DNA of 9,989 nucleotides, from assembly GCA_029881015.1 (NCBI GenBank), contig JAOUNK010000095.1:1-9989 (forward strand), given 5' to 3'. The DNA comes from Gammaproteobacteria bacterium (GTDB taxonomy: Bacteria > Pseudomonadota > Gammaproteobacteria > Steroidobacterales > Woeseiaceae). Shown here one piece after another: positions 1 to 5,472 of this stretch. The stretch's first letter is position 1. Each line of letters begins with the position of its first letter. Position numbers and translations under genes: made by a program. The notes beneath the pieces are model-generated. The model searched no databases. It worked only from the letters and a program-made list of their open reading frames with translations, and had not been told where the DNA came from.

Positions 1-1058
1 TGTGGAAAGTAGTCCGCTATTCGGACGTTCCATGCGTCGGTCGTACCGGTGTTCTGTAAATCAAGTCTGAACTCACCCCATTCACCGAGATTGAGGGTTG
101 TCCCCAAGGAGTCCGGGCCGATCTTGGTGACTACGATATCCGGCCCACCAATCGTGATCGGATCCGTGATACCCCACTCACCCGGCAGGGGCTCGAAAAA
201 TTCGCCGTCGATGAGCCTGCCAAACTGCCACCTGGCCGTATTGATGAACTGGGTGCCGACCGAGTTGGCCGGCGAGTCTTCGAGCACGACTTCCAGCTCC
301 AGGATGATCTGCTCGGTCGCCGGGATGACCGTCGCCGGGTCAACGGTGAACGTAAGAAACCCGTTGACGTTGGAAAACGTGTGATTCACGGCAGCACCCG
401 AGTCCCGCCATGTCATGGTGTGACCAACATAGGTGAGATCGACGCCCGTCTCATTCAGGTCGTCCGTTATCACGACGCTGTGCAGGTCGTTGGGCGAGCC
501 CGTGAAGTCGATGACGCCGGTCGCGTTGCCACTCGCATCCGCGGCCGGATCAAACAAGACCGGGATCAGCAGCGTATAGGTAAACGGCACGCCGACAGTT
601 GCGGCATCGCCGGGTGGGTTCTGCTTGTCGATCTTCTCGACCGGAATCAGCAGGTTCTGGCATCGCTCCTGAACCGTCGTCGACGCACCGTTAACGAACC
701 AGATCTTGTGATTCAGCACCACCGCGCACGACATGTTGCCCGTGTGATAAACGTTGTCGAAGATCAGGAGGTGCCGTACGTCGGTCTGTCCTGGCGACGT
801 ATAGAACGCGAAATTCGATGTCAGCGGATTGCTCGCCGAGAAATTGCGGACCGTACAGTCCGTATCGACATTGATGTTCGACGGCGGATTGGGATCGACG
901 AGCCCATCGATGGTCGCGTTCGGGAACGACGAGCATTCGACGGCCTGCGCATTCGCTGCGACCGACGAGCCGAGCAGAATCATCATCGCAAGGATACGAC
1001 CAACCCATGAGGTTCGCCGTCCGCGGCTGGGGCACGTTTGTAGTCCTTGTCCGACCAT
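1..1058 (-). CDS. Secreted surface protein with DUF11-like segment, C-terminus beyond window
   Basis: This reading frame stays open to the left edge, so 352 residues of an unfinished protein are visible. Residues 1-39 look like a signal peptide: a basic stretch with RGRR at 12-15, a hydrophobic core from W18 to A35, and a likely cleavage site after ANA (37) or AQA (39). The mature part is rich in Thr, Val, Asn, Asp and Gly, as in extracellular beta-sandwich proteins. The last 50 or so residues (from GGPDIVVTKIGPDSLG to LQNTGTTDAWNVRIADYFP) resemble the DUF11 conserved repeat (VTKTGP..., LTVTNTG..DA.NV.V.D.LP) of surface and adhesin-like proteins. I infer a secreted or cell-surface protein; the ligand is unknown. 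The start at 1058 is the first ATG after an in-frame stop, but no clear Shine-Dalgarno precedes it. ATG codons at 986 and 983 would remove the basic N-region. The gene lies behind a c-di-GMP riboswitch, which is its probable main control. It is separated from the upstream operon by 233 bases. Confidence 0.8.
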   Translation of the reverse strand, partial: MVGQGLQTCPSRGRRTSWVGRILAMMILLGSSVAANAQAVECSSFPNATIDGLVDPNPPSNINVDTDCTVRNFSASNPLTSNFAFYTSPGQTDVRHLLIFDNVYHTGNMSCAVVLNHKIWFVNGASTTVQERCQNLLIPVEKIDKQNPPGDAATVGVPFTYTLLIPVLFDPAADASGNATGVIDFTGSPNDLHSVVITDDLNETGVDLTYVGHTMTWRDSGAAVNHTFSNVNGFLTFTVDPATVIPATEQIILELEVVLEDSPANSVGTQFINTARWQFGRLIDGEFFEPLPGEWGITDPITIGGPDIVVTKIGPDSLGTTLNLGEWGEFRLDLQNTGTTDAWNVRIADYFP

Positions 1059-1087
1059 CGTCGTTATGTCGCATCCATTGCATTGAC

Positions 1088-1096
1088 GTTACCGAC
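1088..1096 (-). promoter_or_regulatory. Candidate anti-aptamer strand of the riboswitch expression platform
   Basis: The minus-strand segment GUCGGUAAC in the leader is perfectly complementary over 9 nt to GUUACCGAC (1166-1158), the 5' strand of aptamer helix P3. Pairing of the two would break P3, so they can serve as the two states of a switch. No U-tract follows, so a translational mechanism is more likely than termination. The first part of the segment can also join a UGUCG (1097-1093) with CGACA (1071-1067) hairpin just before the start codon. The complementarity is visible; the switching role is inferred. Confidence 0.45.
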
Positions 1097-1118
1097 AGCC
1101 GATCGACCGAACACGTAT

Positions 1119-1212
1119 TCCGGGCGGTCCCGCTTCCCTGGAGCATCAGCTCTTTAGGTCGGTAACTTTGCGCCCCTGCCTTTCAACAGGTTTGCCTTTT
1201 TCCTTGTCCAGA
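1119..1212 (-). ncRNA. Cyclic-di-GMP-I (GEMM-I) riboswitch aptamer
   Basis: On the minus strand the leader of the secreted-protein gene carries the GEMM-I signature elements in order. AGGCAAACC (1197-1189) is followed by a hairpin CCUGUU-GAAA-GGCAGG whose GNRA loop is the tetraloop of this family. Then come GCGCAAAG (1173-1166), the receptor-like CCUAAAG (1158-1152), a small hairpin GAGC-UGAU-GCUC, and AAGCGGGAC (1135-1127). P3 can form from GUU(A)CCG with CGGGAC. A short P1 of UCUGG (1212-1208) with CCGGA (1123-1119) is possible but tentative. The order and spacing match the Vibrio cholerae Vc2 aptamer as I remember it. The ligand-contacting G before CAAACC (about 1196) and the C in AGCGGG (1132) are both present, which favours c-di-GMP over cGAMP. 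The aptamer ends about 60 nt before the start codon of the secreted protein. Confidence 0.88.
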
Positions 1213-1237
1213 GGGTGACTATGAACCAGTCACCCTC
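1211..1237. repeat. Perfect 10-bp inverted repeat between operon end and riboswitch
   Basis: GAGGGTGACT and AGTCACCCTC form a perfect 10-bp stem around a 7-nt centre. The repeat lies 54 bases after the stop codon of the AgmX/PglI-type gene and touches the 5' edge of the riboswitch aptamer. Neither strand has a U-run after the stem, so it is not a standard intrinsic terminator. It could be an mRNA 3'-end hairpin for the upstream operon, or an operator: a weak -10-like CATAGT (minus strand, 1223-1218) lies inside it and would place a transcript start close to the aptamer. I found no good -35 to go with that hexamer. Confidence 0.6.
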
Positions 1238-1291
1238 CCCAAAACTTGACCTGCGTCACAGGATCACCGGAATACCGGGATTAAGTAAAAA

Positions 1292-2713
1292 TCAGGCGGC
1301 CGGCAGGAAGTCGATCGGATAGATGATCGTCACCGCGGCGATGTCTTCCTTAGCTCCGAAATCGAACGTACCGACCCGCTCAATGACCTGCTCCGCCAAC
1401 ATCGGCGCATTCATATCCGAGGACTGCAGCGCACAGAACGAGACCGACCCGTCCGGCTCGATCGTCAGCCTGATAATAATCTGACCTCGCAGCGTCGGGT
1501 TCTTGCGCAACTCGCGGTTGTACAGGCGGTACAGGGCCGCTTTGTAGCGGTCGAAGACGATCTGGATTTCTTCATCGGTCCGCCCGGCCATGGCGCCACC
1601 GGCAAGCGGACGATCAGAAAAGCCGTCGCCGCCACTACCGATCGAGCTGGCAACCCGGGACACGGCCACACCGCCCATGCCGGGCCCTCCACCACCGACG
1701 TCACGGCTAATGCTGGCAAGATTGATGCCGCCGCTGGACCCCGGCGCATTGGTCGTAACCATCGCGCGTGTCGGTCTGCCCACTGCGTCCTCACCTGCGT
1801 TGCTGACACGTGCCTGCGACCCGAGTTGGGTTGTCGGCCGCAATGACGAGGTACTCGCAAAACTATCGCGGAACGCCAGGATGCCTTTCGACTTGACCTG
1901 TTCCTTGATGTCCGGCTCCTGCACCTCGGCCATTCTTGGTTCTTCTGTCGATTCAGGGACGATCTCATCCGGCAAGTCCTCGACCGGATCGGGCTCCTGG
2001 TCCGGCTCGGGAATGTCCTCGTCGACGACGGGCTCCGGCACCGGAGCAGGCTTTGGTGGCGGCAATTGCTCGTGTACGAGCCTGGCCATGCGTTCGGGCA
2101 ATTCGATCAACTTGTCTCTATCCGGGATCGGGATGGCGATCGAGCTGATCAAGAAAACGAGAATCATCGAAACGGCGAACGAGGATCCGAGTGACTTGCG
2201 ATAACGCTTGTCTTCTTCCTGGCCGCGCTGCCACGGCATGACCATCTCGTACGCAGGCAGTTCTTCCGCCTCGCGCTCGACCACCCACTCCGCACGCCGT
2301 GCCTCCTCGCGCTCCATCGCATCGAGGAGTTCGTAATGCAGGCAATCGAGCGCATAGTTCCGCGTCCCGATCCTGCGCATGATTTCGTCGCGGCGCTTCT
2401 CGACCTCGCCGAACTTGTCGCCGAATTCGTCGATTCGATCGCGGGCATGTTCAATGTACTCTGCAACGTCACCGGCCTCGGGCTTCCAGAACAGCTCCGT
2501 GCCACCGAGGTCGTCGAGTTGCTCCAGAGATCGACAGACATCGCCGAGCGCCTCGAACTTGCGGTTTTGTTCGACAAGGTCCGCGAGCTCGCGGTCAACC
2601 CCGTGCAGGTCATGCTCGAGTTGCTGGAGCTCAGCCTCGGACTCCTGGACCCGTGCCTGCAGGGCCTGTTCGTCGGTGGAGAATTCCGTTCTCACGTTAT
2701 CGTGTTCATCCAT
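1292..2713 (-). CDS. TonB-like AgmX/PglI C-terminal domain protein with cytoplasmic coiled coil
   Basis: The 473-residue protein has four clear parts. Residues about 13-150 are heptad-rich, charged coiled coil. A membrane segment lies at about 179-197 (core SMILVFLISSIAIPIP). Residues 217-260 are a Pro/Glu/Asp-rich spacer starting PPPKPAPVPEP, as in TonB. A Gly/Ser-rich linker fills about 325-378. The C-terminus, 380-473, matches the AgmX/PglI-type TonB-like domain: a helix with FDRYKAALYRLYNREL, then NPTLRGQIIIRLTIEPDGSVSF, SSDMNAP and a final YPIDFLP. With no signal peptide, the coiled coil should be cytoplasmic and the C-terminus periplasmic. In Myxococcus, GltG and GltJ share this C-terminal domain and span the periplasm to carry motor force. 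The gene starts 6 nt after the second ExbD gene and ends the operon. The N-terminal region of nearly 180 residues is far longer than in classical TonB. The family call is firm; the partner is unknown. Confidence 0.87.
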   Translation of the reverse strand: MDEHDNVRTEFSTDEQALQARVQESEAELQQLEHDLHGVDRELADLVEQNRKFEALGDVCRSLEQLDDLGGTELFWKPEAGDVAEYIEHARDRIDEFGDKFGEVEKRRDEIMRRIGTRNYALDCLHYELLDAMEREEARRAEWVVEREAEELPAYEMVMPWQRGQEEDKRYRKSLGSSFAVSMILVFLISSIAIPIPDRDKLIELPERMARLVHEQLPPPKPAPVPEPVVDEDIPEPDQEPDPVEDLPDEIVPESTEEPRMAEVQEPDIKEQVKSKGILAFRDSFASTSSLRPTTQLGSQARVSNAGEDAVGRPTRAMVTTNAPGSSGGINLASISRDVGGGGPGMGGVAVSRVASSIGSGGDGFSDRPLAGGAMAGRTDEEIQIVFDRYKAALYRLYNRELRKNPTLRGQIIIRLTIEPDGSVSFCALQSSDMNAPMLAEQVIERVGTFDFGAKEDIAAVTIIYPIDFLPAA

Positions 2714-2719
2714 GATCAG

Positions 2720-3226
2720 CTACCCGGCGCTTGCGACCTGCGTGTTCTTCTGAATCACTGCGAGCGATACGTTCTCGTAGCCCTCGGCCGTGCAGGTCGA
2801 CATGATCGTCTTGACGACCGTGAACGGAACCGATCGATCGGCCAGGATCGTTACTTCCTGGCTTGCCGCAACAGCCTGCGTGTTGATGCCGATGACGCTT
2901 TTCTTGAGCTGAGCAAGGCGGGCGTTGATCGGGTCGATAGCCGACTCTTTGTTGTTGAGGATGTCCTTTACAAAAGCGACGAGCTCGCCCTGGACGAGGA
3001 CCTCTTCCGCGCTGATCGAGATAATGACCGTCTCGCGAGGTTTAGACTGAACCACCGACTCGGGTAACTTGACGTCCTTCGGTGCTTCAACCACTTCGAC
3101 GGACCCGGAATTGACGAGCAGAAAGAACACGAGAATGGTGAAAACGTCCATCAGCGACGTCAGGTTCATCTTCGTAATCTTCAGCCGGTTCCGGCCCATG
3201 CGCTTGATTCTTCGAGTATTCCTCAT
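2720..3226 (-). CDS. ExbD/TolR family protein, Asp-containing
   Basis: This 168-residue protein has the usual ExbD/TolR length and layout: a basic cytoplasmic N-terminus (RRIKRMGRNRLK), one membrane helix at about 22-39, and a periplasmic domain to the end. The helix begins MNLTSLMDVFTILVFFLL. It carries Asp27 at the position of the proton-carrying Asp of ExbD and TolR, so this subunit should be competent for proton transfer with the TolQ-like partner. The periplasmic region has the family beta-alpha pattern, including a DRSVPFTVVKTIMSTCTAEGYENVSLAV-type tail (shown here in part: DRSVPFTVVKTIMSTC). Its start overlaps the stop of the first ExbD gene by ATGA, with a GGGAGA Shine-Dalgarno. In Myxococcus terms it would be an AglQ/AglS-type subunit; I cannot say which. 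Confidence 0.93.
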   Translation of the reverse strand: MRNTRRIKRMGRNRLKITKMNLTSLMDVFTILVFFLLVNSGSVEVVEAPKDVKLPESVVQSKPRETVIISISAEEVLVQGELVAFVKDILNNKESAIDPINARLAQLKKSVIGINTQAVAASQEVTILADRSVPFTVVKTIMSTCTAEGYENVSLAVIQKNTQVASAG

Positions 3227-3717
3227 GGCGCTTCTCCCACGGAGATTTCCGAGAACAGCGCGTACAGTTCGACCTCGTCTTCGACGCCTGTCGGCACTTC
3301 GATGGCGCGAACGATATCCATTACCTGGATAAGGTGATCGTAGGGAATGAGCGGTTCCATCAAAACGGATGCGGCATCGTGTTCGGGGTACTCGCGCTTG
3401 AGCTCGACCATCAGCTCGGAAAGACTGCCCAGATCGTATTCCTCATCCTTCTTGGGAATGGACGCGATCGTGGCCGACCCGTTACTGATCTCCATACCCT
3501 CTTGCCGGACGATAACTTCAACGCGGAAATTGTCCTCGTTGCTCGCCGGGCCACCCGCCGCACTGGGCAGGTTGAGCTCAACGATCGTTAATCGCGAGAA
3601 GACGGCCGTGATCAGCAGGAACGGGACCAGTACCACCATCAGGTTTAGAAAGGTGGTGACGTCGATCTCGTACGTCGTGCCAACGCGACGTTTGTAGTGA
3701 TGTCGTTTCCGCGCCAT
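3223..3717 (-). CDS. ExbD/TolR family protein, Asn at the usual proton-carrying Asp
   Basis: This is a 164-residue ExbD/TolR homologue with a basic start (MARKRHHYKRR), one membrane helix at about 20-40, and a periplasmic domain. Aligned on the ExbD pattern E-I-N-V-T-P-F-V-D-V-M, the segment reads YEIDVTTFLNLMVVLVPFLL, so the conserved membrane Asp is Asn25 here. An Asp is present six residues earlier (D19), at the membrane border where most homologues have Asn. It probably pairs with the Asp-bearing paralogue encoded next door in a heteromeric stator, as a structural or force-transmitting half. It begins 5 nt after the TolQ-like gene, with GAGG upstream, and overlaps the next gene by ATGA. 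The family assignment is firm; non-conduction of protons is inferred. Confidence 0.92.
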   Translation of the reverse strand: MARKRHHYKRRVGTTYEIDVTTFLNLMVVLVPFLLITAVFSRLTIVELNLPSAAGGPASNEDNFRVEVIVRQEGMEISNGSATIASIPKKDEEYDLGSLSELMVELKREYPEHDAASVLMEPLIPYDHLIQVMDIVRAIEVPTGVEDEVELYALFSEISVGEAP

Positions 3718-3722
3718 GGCAA

Positions 3723-4373
3723 TCAGGCCTCAATCGCGCGTTTTGCCCTGCGAGAGAAAACGTTGAGTGCCTTGACCGTGGCCATCTCGAGACTGTCGAC
3801 AATGTCACCCGTCTTGCTGGTCAGGATGGCGTGAACGACCAGCAGCGGTATCGCAACCATCAGGCCGAAGGCCGTGGTGTTCATCGCCACCGAGATGCTG
3901 GCCGACAACAGGTCCGCCTTTTCGGCCGGGTTCGCGTTCGCGACGGCCGTGAATGCCTGGATGAGACCCATGATCGTGCCAAGCAGGCCGAGCAGAGTTG
4001 CGATGCTCGACGCCAGCGCCACGTAAGGCGTGCGCTTCTCGAGCCGCGGCACGATTTCCATCATGCTCTCTTCCATCGCGATTTCGATGTCTTCGCGGCG
4101 GCGTACGGTGCCCTGCAGCGAAAGCCCCATGTTCAGGACCCGTGAGATCGTCGATTCGTCCTCATTGGTCATCTCACGGGCTTCTTCGAATTCACCGCTG
4201 TCCAGGAGCGGTTGTACCTTGCTCCACACAAGCTGGTTCTTGTTGGTGACCAGCGTCAGCGTGACAAAGCGTTCGATCGCGATCGCAACGCCGAAGGCGA
4301 ACACGATCAGGATCGGATACATGAACATACCGCCTGTCGAGAAGAAGCTGACAATCGAATAGAAAGCGTCCAT
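3723..4373 (-). CDS. MotA/TolQ/ExbB proton channel family protein
   Basis: The 216-residue protein has three membrane segments: about 16-40, 117-142 and 160-185. The second and third carry the family signature: LLGLLGTIMGLIQAF (127-141) and SISVAMNTTAFGLMVAIP (159-176). Thr133 and Thr166/Thr167 sit where pore-lining threonines occur in TolQ and ExbB. The large loop between helices 1 and 2 is cytoplasmic, as usual. It should form the inner-membrane pentameric channel that uses the proton motive force, with one or both ExbD proteins encoded immediately downstream. The start is supported by AGAGGA eight bases before ATG. Upstream is the only sizeable gap in the operon, which may hold a promoter for the motor genes. 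It is equally close to TolQ, ExbB and AglR by eye, and the two following ExbD genes favour an AglR-like role. Confidence 0.95.
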   Translation of the reverse strand: MDAFYSIVSFFSTGGMFMYPILIVFAFGVAIAIERFVTLTLVTNKNQLVWSKVQPLLDSGEFEEAREMTNEDESTISRVLNMGLSLQGTVRRREDIEIAMEESMMEIVPRLEKRTPYVALASSIATLLGLLGTIMGLIQAFTAVANANPAEKADLLSASISVAMNTTAFGLMVAIPLLVVHAILTSKTGDIVDSLEMATVKALNVFSRRAKRAIEA

Positions 4374-4522
4374 TTTCTAATCCTCTTTTACAAAATATCC
4401 CGGATTCATCCGGTGCGACCTTCAGAATAGACAGGCGTCAAGACTGGAAGTGTGATGCAGAGCACAATCACGGATTATGTATGCTCCAAAAGCGCGCTTT
4501 CTTGATGCGCATCACACTGCAT
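4374..4522 (-). promoter_or_regulatory. Intergenic region with dyad symmetries before the motor genes
   Basis: These 149 bases between the small secreted-protein gene and the TolQ-like gene are the longest gap in the operon. They hold a 10-bp inverted repeat, AGTGTGATGC (4449-4458) with GCATCACACT (4509-4518). The right arm overlaps a 12-bp palindrome TGATGCGCATCA (4503-4514), giving three TGATGC half-sites. A second dyad, CCGGAT-tc-ATCCGG (4400-4413), reads on the minus strand as a 5-bp stem with a UGAA loop followed by GGGAUAUUUUG, a weak terminator or attenuator shape. A TTGACG at about 4436 (minus) resembles a -35 but lacks a good -10. An internal promoter with operators is plausible, not shown. 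Confidence 0.35.
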
Positions 4523-4852
4523 TTACCGTTCCTGCTTGCGTATCTCGTAGTACCTGAGTTCGCGCAGGAAGACTTCCTTGTCGACCGGCGTGGCGCGATC
4601 GTCGAGTGTGTCCTGGAGGCTTATAGCGTCGCCCATCTCCGACGATTTCCACGGCACAATGACGAGCGATTTTGGTGTTTCTTCATTACCCAGGATTGAC
4701 ATACCGGACATGGTTTTTGGACTCGAAATGCCGTCCCCGTTATTGTCGGTAGCCACCTTTTCCTGCTGCTTGTCCTCCGCAGCCGTGTCTTCGCCCTCGG
4801 CAAAAGCGGCTGGTGCCGCAAGCAACGCGATAAGTAAAATTAGTCGTGACAT
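4523..4852 (-). CDS. Small secreted protein of unknown function
   Basis: I do not recognise a named family. The 109-residue product starts MSRLILLIALLAAPAAFA, a clean signal peptide with cleavage expected after AFA (18). A Glu/Asp/Lys/Gln-rich low-complexity stretch follows to about residue 45. Then comes a more ordered part with PKSLVIVPWKSSEMGD (about 60-75) and a charged helical end (VDKEVFLRELRYYEIRK). There is no lipobox and no further membrane helix, so it should be periplasmic. The ATG at 4852 is chosen over the upstream ATG at 4897 because it has AGGAG five bases ahead, begins the signal peptide, and sits 2 nt after the stop of the TPR lipoprotein gene. The context implies a periplasmic accessory part of the motor complex; no activity can be read from the sequence. 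Confidence 0.82.
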   Translation of the reverse strand: MSRLILLIALLAAPAAFAEGEDTAAEDKQQEKVATDNNGDGISSPKTMSGMSILGNEETPKSLVIVPWKSSEMGDAISLQDTLDDRATPVDKEVFLRELRYYEIRKQER

Positions 4853-4854
4853 GT

Positions 4855-5472
4855 TTACTCCTGGCGGCCCATGCGATGGCGAAGGTCGGCAATCCACATT
4901 ACCGCCTGGTCATCGCCCGGTACCGTCTTCATATACGCCTCGTATGACGTCAGCGCGCACTCGAGATCCGCAAGATAGAGGTCGCAGAGAATACCGAGGT
5001 TGCGCCGCGCGTGATGGTAGCCCGGGTACAACGCGAGTGCGGCTTCATAGCTGCTTCGTGCCATCGAGAAACGGCCCGTTTTGCGGTAGATAATGCCGAG
5101 CTCGTTATGCACGACCGGGTGGTCCGGGTTGAGTTCACGAGCTTGCAGCAGGTGCGTCTCGGCAGTCTCGAGATTTCCCGCACGATGCGCCGCTATACCC
5201 AGGTCGATGATCGGTCCGCTGACGTCCGGCGCGCTCTCGACCACGGACTCGAGCAGCGTAATTCCCTGGTCGGACCGGCCCTGTTCGATCAGCGTCAATG
5301 CCCTGTCGTAGTCGACGCGCACCGCATTGCTGACCGACACGGTCTCAGTAATCGTGAAGCCCACTGCTTCCTGGATTTCAATCTGTGCGCGCGTACGGGT
5401 CGTCGTGGTCGTCGTTGCGCAAGCGCCGAGAACGAGACACAGGGTTGCCAGGATGGCGAGTCGGTACATCAT
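4855..5472 (-). CDS. TPR repeat outer-membrane lipoprotein (205 aa)
   Basis: The N-terminus is a lipoprotein signal with lipobox VLGAC, so Cys18 should be the lipidated residue. Ala at +2 predicts sorting to the outer membrane. A run of six Thr follows directly. Residues about 55-190 are tetratricopeptide repeats, visible as ALTLIEQGRSDQGITLLE, AAHRAGNLETAETHLLQARELNPDH, LGIIYRKTGRFSMARSSYEAALALYP and the degenerate LADLECALTSYEAYMKTVPG. Such repeats are protein-binding scaffolds, so it may hold other envelope parts at the inner face of the outer membrane, as GltE-type TPR lipoproteins do in the Glt system. The start overlaps the preceding stop by ATGA and has a strong GGAGGT. A second ATG follows at once (5469). 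The TPR lipoprotein call is firm; the specific role is inferred from its neighbours. Confidence 0.9.
   Translation of the reverse strand: MMYRLAILATLCLVLGACATTTTTTRTRAQIEIQEAVGFTITETVSVSNAVRVDYDRALTLIEQGRSDQGITLLESVVESAPDVSGPIIDLGIAAHRAGNLETAETHLLQARELNPDHPVVHNELGIIYRKTGRFSMARSSYEAALALYPGYHHARRNLGILCDLYLADLECALTSYEAYMKTVPGDDQAVMWIADLRHRMGRQE

Noticed and set aside
381..1010. Plus-strand 209-codon frame over the left end
   Set aside because: It is antisense to the secreted-protein gene, Arg/Ile/Val-rich, and has no recognisable domain.
691..1146. Minus-strand 151-codon frame at the start of the secreted-protein gene
   Set aside because: It is out of frame with the signal-peptide/DUF11-like product and would start inside the riboswitch aptamer. 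The composition is that of a shadow frame.
1240..1280. CTTGACC on the plus strand as a promoter
   Set aside because: It would drive transcription antisense into the operon, and no matching -10 is seen.
2336..3067. Plus-strand 243-codon frame
   Set aside because: It is antisense to the AgmX/PglI-type and ExbD genes, both of which show clear family motifs.
4415..4440. TTGACG as a -35 box before the TolQ-like gene
   Set aside because: No acceptable -10 hexamer lies 16-18 bases downstream on the minus strand.
4482..4522. Possible intrinsic terminator (UGCGC/GCGCG stem then CUUUUGG) after the small secreted-protein gene
   Set aside because: Five pairs including a G-U, a 9-nt loop and only four U bases are too weak to call.
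4853..4897. Upstream ATG for the small secreted protein
   Set aside because: It would put 15 Pro/Ser-rich residues before a clean signal peptide and overlap the TPR lipoprotein gene; the AGGAG site fits the ATG at 4852.
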